Origin: Scedosporium boydii
Taxonomy: Eukaryota; Ascomycota; Sordariomycetes; Microascales; Microascaceae
Assembly: GCA_002221725.1 (NCBI GenBank)
Contig: NJFT01000324.1
Coordinates: 1 to 34,384 of the forward strand
Length of the DNA stretch: 34,384 nt
Direction of reading: 5' to 3'
Below the pieces are notes generated by a model. That model did no database searches and was not told the DNA's origin. It was given only the letters and a program-made list of their open reading frames with translations. Of this stretch, positions 1 through 8,700 are shown piece by piece (positions within the stretch are counted from its first letter, which is position 1; every line of letters begins with the position of its first letter). Position numbers and translations under genes: made by a program.

Positions 1-32
1 CAAAAAGAAAAAAAAAAAAAAAAAAAAAAAAA
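1..32. repeat. poly-A tract at the left edge
   Basis: The record opens with five A, one G and then 25 consecutive A (positions 8-32). It lies about 135 bases beyond the ERG1 stop codon, on the downstream side of that minus-strand gene. Together with the 30-T run at the other end it suggests that the contig was cut at homopolymers. It could also be a genuine A-rich spacer. Confidence 0.9.
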
Positions 33-168
33 CGATGAACAAGAAGGAGCGGGAAAAGACGGGTTCTTCAAGGCTCACGACACCCCGAGACTCCAAAACT
101 CCCATAATCTTTGTTTTTCTTTTTCTCTTCTCCCTCTCCTCTTCAAAACAAGAGACATTAAAATCATT

Positions 169-1671
169 CTAGCTAGCCTCCCTCCATAGAACGGGCAAAA
201 ACACCGTACAAGCCTTGAACAGAATCAAACCCGACTGCACCACCGCAACAGGCAGCATCAGCGGCGCAAAGATACCCGCCCTGGAGAGACTCCTCTTGAA
301 GTTCATCCAGATGCCGACGAAAGCAACGGAGAAGAAGTGGTAGGCGAGCACGGCAGGGTTGTGAATGACACCGCCGAGAAGACCCGAGGGGTCCTCGGTG
401 ATGCCGCGCTGGAAGTACTCGAAGCAGCCGCGGCGTAGGGCGTCGAGCTGCGCGTCATCGGCAGCGAAGAGGTTATAGAGGGCTTGGGCGAGGACGTTGA
501 TGATGGAGGTGAGGCGCTTGCGTTGCCAGTAGAGGGTGTTCATGGCCTTCTGCACGGCGACGGTGTCTCCCAGTGAGGGGGTCTTTTCTGGGGAGAGAAG
601 GTCGGCGAGGATGACGACATCGTTGAAAGCGACCGTCATGCCGCCTCCTGTGAGGGGGTGGCGCATGTTCATGGCGTCACCGAGCACGATCATGCCGTTG
701 GCCTGCTGCTTGGTGGGCGGGAGCCACGAGTTGGGCATGCTCTTGGGAAGCTTGCCGTCCTCGAGGGCCTTGAGCATGCAAGGGCGGAGCTGCTCAGGCA
801 CGGCAGGGATGACTACGTTTTTGATGTAGCCTCGCACGCCGCCCGCCGCGGGGGAGGCCGCGGGGAGGTTCTCGGGCAGGTCGATGAGGGCGCGGGTCTC
901 ATGGGTGCCGATTTGGTATAGGAGGACGGGGAAGGTGTCGCCGATGATGACGTGGCCGTGGGCTGGCGCAGGAAGCGGGCAGTCGATGAGCTCGAGGGCG
1001 TAGAACTTGCTCTTGATGACGGGCGCGGAACCTAGGTGCTCTGCCCTGAACTTGGACGCGTATCCGTCGGCGATGATGGTCAGCTGTCCAAAAAAGTAAT
1101 CCTTCTCCTTCGCCCCCGTCTCCTTGTTGCGCGTCAGCGCTTCCACGCCAAGAATCTTATCCATCTCGTCACCCCTAATGGGTTTCGTCGCCTCCGTCTC
1201 GACGACGGTGATGTTCTCCTCCTTAAGACACGCCTCCCTCAACTTCATGATAAATCTTCCATGGTGGAAGCCCACGCCCTGCGGCCTCTTGCCATCTGCT
1301 CTGCCCGTCTTCTGGTAGACGACATTTCCCTCGTCATCCAACTTAGGGTATTCGAACGTGCACGGTGTGCCCTCGTATATGACGCTATATCCTACGCAGG
1401 GCATCGCATCGATGCCCTCGAGGCACCCTTCCAGCCCGAGCTTCTTCAACGCCGCCACGCCACCGGGCTGCAGCAGCTCCCCGACGATGCGGTCGGGCTC
1501 GTGCATCCACCTCTCGAGGAGGAGGACGCTGCGGCCCTGGCGGGCGAGGGCGAAGGCAATGGCGCATCCGAAGACGCCTGCGCCGACGATGACGACTTCG
1601 GCTTCATGGTATTGCTCCCGGCGCCGAAGCTCGGGCGTGGCCACTGCGGGCATTGTGGTCGTTTGGCTCAT
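169..1671 (-). CDS. ERG1: squalene monooxygenase (squalene epoxidase)
   Basis: FAD-dependent enzyme that converts squalene to 2,3-oxidosqualene in the ER or lipid-droplet membrane. It is the first oxygen-requiring step of ergosterol synthesis and the target of allylamines such as terbinafine. The 500-residue single-exon protein is full length for the fungal family. A Rossmann dinucleotide motif GAGVFG is at residues 30-35, with the ERW strand end at 53-55 and the family segment RIVGELLQPGG at 61-71. The FAD motif GDAMNMRHPLTGGGMT lies in the C-terminal half. Two hydrophobic C-terminal stretches (around HFFSVAFVGIWM and LPVAVVQSGLILF) fit membrane attachment. The ATG at 1671 gives a short variable N-terminus before the FAD fold. 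The upstream region has a TATA-like sequence, an SREBP-type site and a CCAAT cluster, annotated separately. The assignment is very secure. Confidence 0.97.
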   Translation of the reverse strand: MSQTTTMPAVATPELRRREQYHEAEVVIVGAGVFGCAIAFALARQGRSVLLLERWMHEPDRIVGELLQPGGVAALKKLGLEGCLEGIDAMPCVGYSVIYEGTPCTFEYPKLDDEGNVVYQKTGRADGKRPQGVGFHHGRFIMKLREACLKEENITVVETEATKPIRGDEMDKILGVEALTRNKETGAKEKDYFFGQLTIIADGYASKFRAEHLGSAPVIKSKFYALELIDCPLPAPAHGHVIIGDTFPVLLYQIGTHETRALIDLPENLPAASPAAGGVRGYIKNVVIPAVPEQLRPCMLKALEDGKLPKSMPNSWLPPTKQQANGMIVLGDAMNMRHPLTGGGMTVAFNDVVILADLLSPEKTPSLGDTVAVQKAMNTLYWQRKRLTSIINVLAQALYNLFAADDAQLDALRRGCFEYFQRGITEDPSGLLGGVIHNPAVLAYHFFSVAFVGIWMNFKRSLSRAGIFAPLMLPVAVVQSGLILFKACTVFLPVLWREAS

Positions 1672-1823
1672 CGAGAGGGCTGTTTTTGAAAAGAAGGTGG
1701 TGTGTCGAGGAAAATACTGAGGTTCGGTGACCGATGTCGCGAAAGAAGAAAACGACGCCGAGGGCGATAAGATATGGAGGAAGTCGACGGAGAAGGGGGT
1801 AAAGCCTCCCTCGTGGCTTGGAC

Positions 1824-1834
1824 TATATATTAGT
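1824..1834 (-). promoter_or_regulatory. TATA-like sequence upstream of ERG1
   Basis: On the minus strand an AATATATAG stretch lies about 155 nt upstream of the ERG1 ATG. This is a plausible core-promoter position for a fungal gene with a leader of about 100 nt. No transcription start is visible, so this is positional inference only. Confidence 0.3.
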
Positions 1835-1995
1835 GAGAGGGGGCTTTAAGAGAATTGAGGGAATGGAGCAGAAGGCAGATGAGAAGCAGGAAAAAAAAGG
1901 GGTCCGTGAGGAAAGCTGTTCGGTGTGAAGCAGACAACGATTGAGTTTTGTAGCACTCCGAAATCTAGCCAGCAGAAGCAGGGACACCAACAGGG

Positions 1996-2006
1996 AGTGG
2001 AGTGAT
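1996..2006 (-). promoter_or_regulatory. candidate sterol regulatory element (SREBP/SrbA-type)
   Basis: Read on the minus strand, the sequence is ATCACTCCACT, a full match to the fungal SREBP pattern ATCANNCCAC. It lies 325-335 nt upstream of the ERG1 start codon and in the gene's orientation. In fungi, SREBP homologues (Sre1, SrbA) are known to activate ERG genes, including squalene epoxidase, under low sterol or low oxygen. That this copy is bound is inference. Confidence 0.45.
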
Positions 2007-2415
2007 GTGCCCCCTTCCACAAGTTCCCTTCATAGGCCAACGCTGTCACATTCGGATCGTCGAGCCGGGGAAAATTCGCGAGCAAGAAAAGCCAAAAAAG
2101 AGCCCAAGACAGGAATGCGCTGGCCCAGGCACCCGTTTTGCCAACAGATTTTCGTGGTACGTTATCGTCAGGGGTTGAGGCAGGTACCTTCCCACTAGGA
2201 AAACAGGGTTAGCGGTACGCAGGCGCTGCTGTTGGCGGAAGTACCCGAAGTCGCGGCGGTTCTAAGATTGCAGCAGCCCATCCCGCCGTTAAATCGTGCC
2301 ACTGGCCTGGAATCCTCGACTGAGTGGTGCTGACCGCCTAAAACTTCTGGTTGGGATTTTCTCTTTTTTACCTTTTTTTTTCTCGATCCGCGTCTTGTTA
2401 ATCGTGAATCGTCTT

Positions 2416-2797
2416 CCAATGGATGCATCAATTGATGCCTCTAGACCCCAATTGACCCCCGCCGGCTCCTGCCCTCCGCTCTCCGCCCATGCTCCTTCCC
2501 CCCCTTTCTCCTCACAAGCCGTTTCTATCCCCTGTGGGTCAATTGGGTTGGAATTGGCCAGTACGAAGGACGCCATTATTATCACATGCCTCATGTTCGC
2601 AATACTTTTTGGAAGGTCCCAATGGCAGAATTGAGAATTCGTAACGATTACATGTTCGTCCTCGAACTCGTCCCACACAGCAAAGAATCAAATCCAATTG
2701 AGCATGTGAAAACTCCACAATGGGTCTAGGCTTCAATTAGAGCTCAAGGCAGCAGCAATTGGCATTGACGTGATATTGAATTGGTCTCTCTGATTGG
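2416..2797. promoter_or_regulatory. CCAAT-box cluster upstream of ERG1
   Basis: Nine CCAAT or ATTGG pentamers occur in about 380 bp, starting at 2416, 2448, 2542, 2553, 2619, 2694, 2758, 2780 and 2793. Fewer than one would be expected by chance in an unbiased sequence of this length. Several sit inside CAATTG palindromes. CCAAT is the core site of the fungal CCAAT-binding complex (Hap/CBC), which is known to tune ergosterol genes together with SREBP. The distance of 745-1126 nt from the ERG1 ATG leaves the regulatory role open. Confidence 0.35.
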
Positions 2798-3092
2798 TGA
2801 ATACTTGTTATGTAGTTTAGTCTCTGTAGTCTCTCACGACATCTGATCTAGTGTGATCTGCAGAGATGTCCTGAGGATGTCTGTCTACTAAGTACATCCG
2901 CCTCAGTTCTCGAGTATAGTGCAATAATCTCAACGCATCCCTTGACCATGGAACAAAGGAACCGTAAAACAACAAGAAAAGGGAAGGGAAAACAAAAAGT
3001 TATGTACAGTCCAAATGCCAGTAGTAATCTTGCCATCTTTCCGCCCTGCCTCATGCGGTAATCAATTCTAGGCTCTTCTTACATCCCAATCT

Positions 3093-5213
3093 CTATTTCG
3101 GGTTTTCGGTCTTCAACACTTCGTCATAAATGTCGAAGAGCCACCGTGCTCCGCCCTGTTCCGGTCTGTTGTCCCCACCACTAACCTCGTGACCCTTGCC
3201 TTGACTCCTCTTATCCCGATTTCCGTTTTTGTCAACGACATGTCCCGGTGTCAGCACGGCGAAAGCCTGCTTCTTCATCCCCGCCCTAAACTGCCGATGC
3301 ACCCCCGACCTAGTCTTCAACACGTTCTGGTAAGCAATCTCGATGTATCCGAGAGCATCCTCATGCCGTCTCCTATCCTCTTCCGTCGTAGCTTGTTCCG
3401 CCCACCGTCGGATCGATAACCTCGCCTCTTTGAGAACCTGCTTGCAGATTGGGTGTCCCTGGTACGGCCTCCACGGCAGTGCCTCTAGTAATCTTTGGAG
3501 GAGCTCGTAGTCCTTGGTACGTGCCGCCACCGTGAGGAGACTGGCAAAATTGTACACCACGTACAGCGCATCACCGCCCCAGTACTCCCTGGCCAGCTGC
3601 AGGCACAGCTCCCTCGTTTCATTCAACTCCCATGTCCGTAAACATACACGAATGGCTCGGTTGTAGACTAGCTCCGACGGTGGGTTGTAGAAAGGCCGAA
3701 CAGTCTCGAGAAGGCTCTGCATAGAACGGTAAGCCTGGCCTTTTGCCTTCTGCTCACGCACCGCCACTTGTTCGTCCCCGATAGCGTCGAATCTCGCCAA
3801 AAGCAGCGTTTGAACAATCGGCGCTACATCTAAAGACCGTCCGTGGGCTTGTTCGAGAAGTTGAAGAGCTTTTGCGCTGTGGACGCCCTCCAGCTCCACT
3901 GCCGATTCCACCGCCAACCGAAGACAAGGGTCTGATATGGCCATTCCCTCATTCAGGCCATTAGAGTAAGCGTCTAGAACCTGATTCCACTGGTAACGCT
4001 TCGCCGCCTCATCCATTCGGTCGAATACGCGATACTGCGTCTCGTCTTGCTGTTGTAATAACGTCCGAATGGGCCGTCGTAGATCTTCCTTCAACTTCGA
4101 GATAGAAGCGTTTTGTTTTGGTACTTCCTCCCCTTGTTGTTGAAGGTCTTTGGCGCAGTCCTCCGTCTCCCATTCCTTCATCAGTGTCCTTCCCAGGTGG
4201 GATTCGTGAATAGGCACTCCAGCTTTGTCGGCGCGGGAAATCCATTGGTCAAGAGCATCTGCCTCTCCTTGCTGTCGGTAAAGCTTGGCAACATTGACGA
4301 CAAGAATCTTCGAGGTCATATGTCGTCCGAATTGTAGGTGGGATGTCGCTAGGAAGGATTGTATGTCTCGTCCGGCGTCTTCATGACAAAATATGTCTGC
4401 TAGCAGCCCGAGCAGGGTAGCCTTTTCCTCTGGCGAGCCTTTCCTGTACTGGTCCCAGAACATGAATACTGCAAGCCTGAAGCGTCGGCCAGATCTTCTT
4501 TGGGATGGGTTGACAGACGAGGGGGAGAGGAGACCTCGGAGCACAAATTCGGCATCAGTTCCCGCCAAGTCTCGATTATCGATCGAGGGATGGTGGCATA
4601 GTGTATCAAGAACTCGCTGTGCTCCGTCGAGGTCGTCTTGCAGGCGGAAATCGCAAAGGAGTGATCTCGCTCGCTCCAGGGCCTCCTCGGGTATTTTTGG
4701 CAATTGTGACCAGCCTTCATGGTCGCGCTGGAACTGCACAGCCTCCCTCGTAGGTTTCTTCGCAGGATAATTCGCCGCAACAGCAAATGCCTGCGCCTCG
4801 CCTATGGGGAAATGCATCTCTCTAAACGCGCTCTCAATGCCTAAGCCCTGAGATGTTCGACTAGGCCTCCTCCTCTGCGTGGATGGTTGTGATATCGTCC
4901 TCACCTCCTCCTCCTCGTCAACTCCTACTTTGGTGGTAAATCCTTGCAGCCCAAGATCCACGGCCGCCATATTGGTTTCCACCCGCGATAGCTCTGCATG
5001 TGTGTGCTCCAGCTGGGCCATCGCCGCAACCGCTCCGCCGGGGTTGTAACATCGCTGCGACTTTATCAGCTTCCCATTGTCAACGACCTTCCGCGCGAGT
5101 TCGAGGCGCTTCAGGCGCTCCTCCGATATCAGTATGAGCGAACAGGACGTGCCCAGAGCCAGGCCACGGATGGCGTGGATGGCTGTCCGCGGGCTAATTG
5201 AGAGTTTCGTCAT
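3093..5213 (-). CDS. putative mitochondrial helical-repeat (PPR-like) protein
   Basis: A 706-residue single-exon protein that I cannot name. The first 45 residues are basic and partly hydrophobic, beginning MTKLSISPRTAIHAIRGLALG. They contain few acidic residues at the very start, consistent with a mitochondrial targeting sequence. From about residue 190 the protein is a string of amphipathic helices (for example RSLLCDFRLQDDLDGAQRVLDTL and LVYNRAIRVCLRTWELNETRELCLQLAREYWGG) that resemble degenerate pentatricopeptide or TPR units. The C-terminal 70 residues are polar and end in ARWLFDIYDEVLKTENPK. PPR proteins usually act in organelle RNA processing or translation, but that role is inferred from fold and targeting only. 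The ATG at 5213 is used because it starts the targeting-like segment. The ABCC gene lies 542 bp upstream on the same strand. Confidence 0.85.
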   Translation of the reverse strand: MTKLSISPRTAIHAIRGLALGTSCSLILISEERLKRLELARKVVDNGKLIKSQRCYNPGGAVAAMAQLEHTHAELSRVETNMAAVDLGLQGFTTKVGVDEEEEVRTISQPSTQRRRPSRTSQGLGIESAFREMHFPIGEAQAFAVAANYPAKKPTREAVQFQRDHEGWSQLPKIPEEALERARSLLCDFRLQDDLDGAQRVLDTLCHHPSIDNRDLAGTDAEFVLRGLLSPSSVNPSQRRSGRRFRLAVFMFWDQYRKGSPEEKATLLGLLADIFCHEDAGRDIQSFLATSHLQFGRHMTSKILVVNVAKLYRQQGEADALDQWISRADKAGVPIHESHLGRTLMKEWETEDCAKDLQQQGEEVPKQNASISKLKEDLRRPIRTLLQQQDETQYRVFDRMDEAAKRYQWNQVLDAYSNGLNEGMAISDPCLRLAVESAVELEGVHSAKALQLLEQAHGRSLDVAPIVQTLLLARFDAIGDEQVAVREQKAKGQAYRSMQSLLETVRPFYNPPSELVYNRAIRVCLRTWELNETRELCLQLAREYWGGDALYVVYNFASLLTVAARTKDYELLQRLLEALPWRPYQGHPICKQVLKEARLSIRRWAEQATTEEDRRRHEDALGYIEIAYQNVLKTRSGVHRQFRAGMKKQAFAVLTPGHVVDKNGNRDKRSQGKGHEVSGGDNRPEQGGARWLFDIYDEVLKTENPK

Positions 5214-5755
5214 TCCGAGCCCATGCTGGTAAAATTCGAAGGGCGATTCGAAGGGGTCGGCAAAGTGCCCGACGGAGGGGGGTAGAGGCTTGGTTCGTGG
5301 GCTGGCGAAGAGGCGGAATTTTCTCTCTGCTACATCAATAGCTCGTATATTATCGATTAACTGACTTCGAACGTTCGAAATTGGGGATCGTGGGGTGGTG
5401 TCGCGAAAGAAACTGTCATGAACAAGGTCTTCAATTGAAGGAAAAACGTCTGCTCACACTTTCGGGAATGAGTGGGCTGATGTTGCCGCTGCGGCACAGA
5501 CCACCGCGGATTACCTAAGCCACAACGTCCTCCAAGATGCCGCGGAAAAGCTGAAAGCGAAGTCAGAAAATACAGAAGGAAAGAACCTCAAGCCTAGATT
5601 GGGTATTATCACTGCAGGCTCTCGTCTCTAGAATTCACTAATTGAAACCAAAACGACAAACTTTTATATTCCCTTGTTTTATACAATACAAAACCAGAGT
5701 CATTGCAATCATCAACATCTCTACATCATCCATCCCGTGAAGTCCTGCTTCCCCC
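5214..5755. other. 542-bp spacer: ABCC 3' end and promoter of the PPR-like gene
   Basis: This separates two minus-strand genes. It should contain the polyadenylation region of the ABCC gene at its high-coordinate end and the promoter of the PPR-like gene at its low-coordinate end. The only element I can point to is the 14-bp palindrome at 5366-5379. I see no ORF of interest. Confidence 0.55.
5366..5379. promoter_or_regulatory. 14-bp perfect palindrome TTCGAACGTTCGAA
   Basis: A perfect inverted repeat 153-166 bp upstream of the PPR-like gene's ATG. It contains GAAnnTTC, the head-to-head arrangement of two heat-shock-factor half sites, flanked by further TTC and GAA triplets. It could be an Hsf1 site or the site of another dimeric factor. 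The function is inferred from sequence and position only. Confidence 0.35.
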
Positions 5756-8700
5756 TCAAATCAGCTTAAACACATCATCGTCCCCACTGTGCTGAACCAT
5801 ATTGTAAAAGTGGCCGTGGGCGTTATAGAGGTCATGAGGAGATCCGGTCCTGATTTCCTCATTAGCATTTGTCTTTCTTCTTCGCGTAGGTTATGCGAAT
5901 GGTGAACACTTCATGTCGCAGATACTCACTCTAATATCCTCCCATCGCCCATGACCACCACTCTGTCATAATCTAGGATGGTTCTCAAGCGATGAGCAAT
6001 AGTGACCAACGTTCGATCTTCATCTCCCTCCTCCACCTCCCGGCTAAGGACGTCTTGGATCACTTTGTCTGTTTCATGATCCATATTGGCTGTTGCCTCA
6101 TCCAGGAGCATAAGCTTGCTCTTCCGCACAAGCGCCCGGCCTAGCGAGAGCACCTGGCGCTGGCCGTGAGAAAAGTTCTCCCCCTTGGCAGATACCAGGG
6201 CTGTTAGGGTTAGACCTTGAGGTGACCAGGTTGGGGTGCTTTGCCCCGAATCGTCGTCCGGTCTATCAGAGTCGCCCCCGTCGTGCGAGGAGTGGCGATA
6301 CTGGAAAGATGCGACGGATTTGGTCGAATCGATAACTCTCTGGAGAGTTTCTTCCGAAACGAGGCCGCTTGGATCTAGATTGGACTCGACCGTACCACCG
6401 AATAAGACCGGTTCCTGCGGGATAATTGTCAAGGCTTCACGAAGCCTCCGCCTAGGTACCTTTGTTATGTCTACCCCATCATAAAGAATCGTCCCAGATG
6501 CGATATAGGTGAACCTCAGTAAAGACAAGACCAACTGTTGCCGCATAATTAGCCAACAGCTCGGCGCCATGAGGAGATCAATCATGTCTATTTTGCTACT
6601 ACTCACCGTACTCTTTCCGGAGCCAGTTCGTCCGACAATAGCCACTCGTTCGCCGGCTCGTAGCTTTAAGTTGATGTCGGAGAGGATATCCGGGCCATCT
6701 GGATCATATCGAATCGTTACGTTCCGGAACTCAATCTCGCCTTTACTTGGCCAGTCGTGGGGAATGACGGGGCCACTTTCGCTTTCTAGAGCGCCCTCCT
6801 CGGGAAGCGGATCGTCAGAAGCGTCTTCAGCCTCCACTTCTAAGTACTCTTGTAAACGATCAAACTTTCATGATCATAAACGTTAGCGGGAGCTTTGAGT
6901 TGACTAAGGAGGATGAAAAAGAAAAATCCGCTATCTGCACTTACACTCTGCAATTCAACTTCTAGATCATTCGTTGACCGAACAAGGAGAAGGATCGTGT
7001 GACTGAGTCCTGTTGCATTCACCAGAGAGAACCCAATAAGTCCAGAACTGGTAGTATCCGCCTTGGCCAAGGCAAGCACAGCGGCTCCAAGGGACACCAA
7101 TGATGTAACCAAGTCGATTCTGACACCAACCCAGCGATTCGCGTTGTACAGCGACTCTGCAGCCGTCGACCATAGCAGCAGTCGCTCCACAAGAATCTTG
7201 CCAAACTTCGAGGGCAGGTTTTCGCGCGCTCGGATAACTGCCAACCCGGTAAGGGTATCAGAAAACTGAGAAAACACAGGCGATTGCGTCGAGGAGTCGA
7301 GTCTGCGGAGAATGACACCTGTGCGCGTATACATCTCCCCGACAATAATGCCGATAAGACATGTAGCCGCAGATGGTACAATGAATACCGGTAAAACGGA
7401 ACCGATAGATGCGAGACGGTAAACGAGGGTTACGCCCTGCCACAAGACCATGTTTGCCAAGTAGGGGAGTTGGTTATCAAGAGATGCAATGTCGCGCGAA
7501 AAGCGATTAACTACCCGGCCGACGGGTATGTCTGTGTACCAAGATAGTGGCGCTCCCAGGACCGCTTGGACGAGCTTTCGGTGTATTGTGCGAGCGGCGA
7601 TCCAGCCGCCGAACTTGCTCATGATCAGAGGCGCGTTTGACAGAACGGTTTCGCCCATTATGATCGCCGCATAGACGCCAAGGTAATAGCCGGCGTTGAT
7701 AACCTCCCCCTTCTCGTATTCCCCGGTCCATATAGCGATCCAGAGATTACCCAACGGAACTGTGGCGGCTCCGAGTATTATAACCACTATGGAAGCAGAC
7801 ACAAAGAGCGGACTTCCCCAATAGGCGATGTATTGGCGATCTATCATGAATTATCAGCATCGGAAAGAGAAACGGAAGAGAACCAAGTTTTCTTGTTGGT
7901 GGAGGAGTGAAATGTGAGTATGTTGTTGACTTACATATCATCCGCGCGGCGGGACGGGCCTCCATCTCAGCATCAACGACGTCCGCCCTTTTCCCGTTGC
8001 CGACAACTGCCGGCGCGATCGTCTCCCCGCTCAGGTCGCTACCGTCAGGAGCGTTAAGACCCTCGTCTGTGGCCAAAGCCATCTCCACCGAAACCGGTTT
8101 TCGAACGACTCCGATATGCTGCTCAATCGAGAGGACCGAGCCATTCTCCAGGATTATCTCGAGGTCGGACTGCGCGGCGATCCAGGGAACTTGAGTCACT
8201 AGGACTACCGTACGACCATTAAGGAGATCACTGCAGAAACAAAGCTCCCAAATCCCCGCCGCTGTCTTAGCATCTAAAGCGGAGAAAATGTCGTCAAGCA
8301 GGAGAACCGATGCCTTGGAATAGAGTGCTCTCGCGAGAGAGACTCGCGCTCTCTGGCCACCCGAGAGCGAAGTCCCATTCTCGCCGGCGATAGTTTGATC
8401 GCCCGCGGGGAGTTGGTCAAAGTCCGGCTCCAAGCAGCAACATTCGACGACTTTCCGGTACCGAACCTTTTCGAAGGCCTCCTCCAGCACGATGTTGTTT
8501 TTGATTGTGTCATTCTGAAGCCATGCAGTCTGGGGAGTATAACCAACGTCGGCAGGTCGTGTAACCTGCCCGGCTTCCTTGATTGTCTCGCCGAGAAGAG
8601 AGAGTAGCAAGGTTGTCTTGCCGCTACCGCTTTGGCCCGTGACAACATTGAGGCCGTTCTCGACGAAATCAATGGTAATGTTTTTGAGCTTGAAGACTGC

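Larger units (their letters stand above)
1672..3092. other. 1.4-kb intergenic region upstream of ERG1
   Basis: This lies between the ERG1 start and the 3' end of the helical-repeat gene, both on the minus strand. No ORF here looks like a real gene. It holds the TATA-like site near 1829, the SREBP-type site at 1996-2006, a T-rich stretch near 2360-2390 and an unusual cluster of nine CCAAT/ATTGG pentamers between 2416 and 2797. The part next to 3092 should contain the 3' UTR of the neighbouring gene. Confidence 0.6.

Noticed and set aside
1036..1689. 217-codon open frame antisense to ERG1
   Set aside because: It overlaps a secure gene on the other strand and shows no family likeness; GC-rich coding DNA often leaves such frames open.
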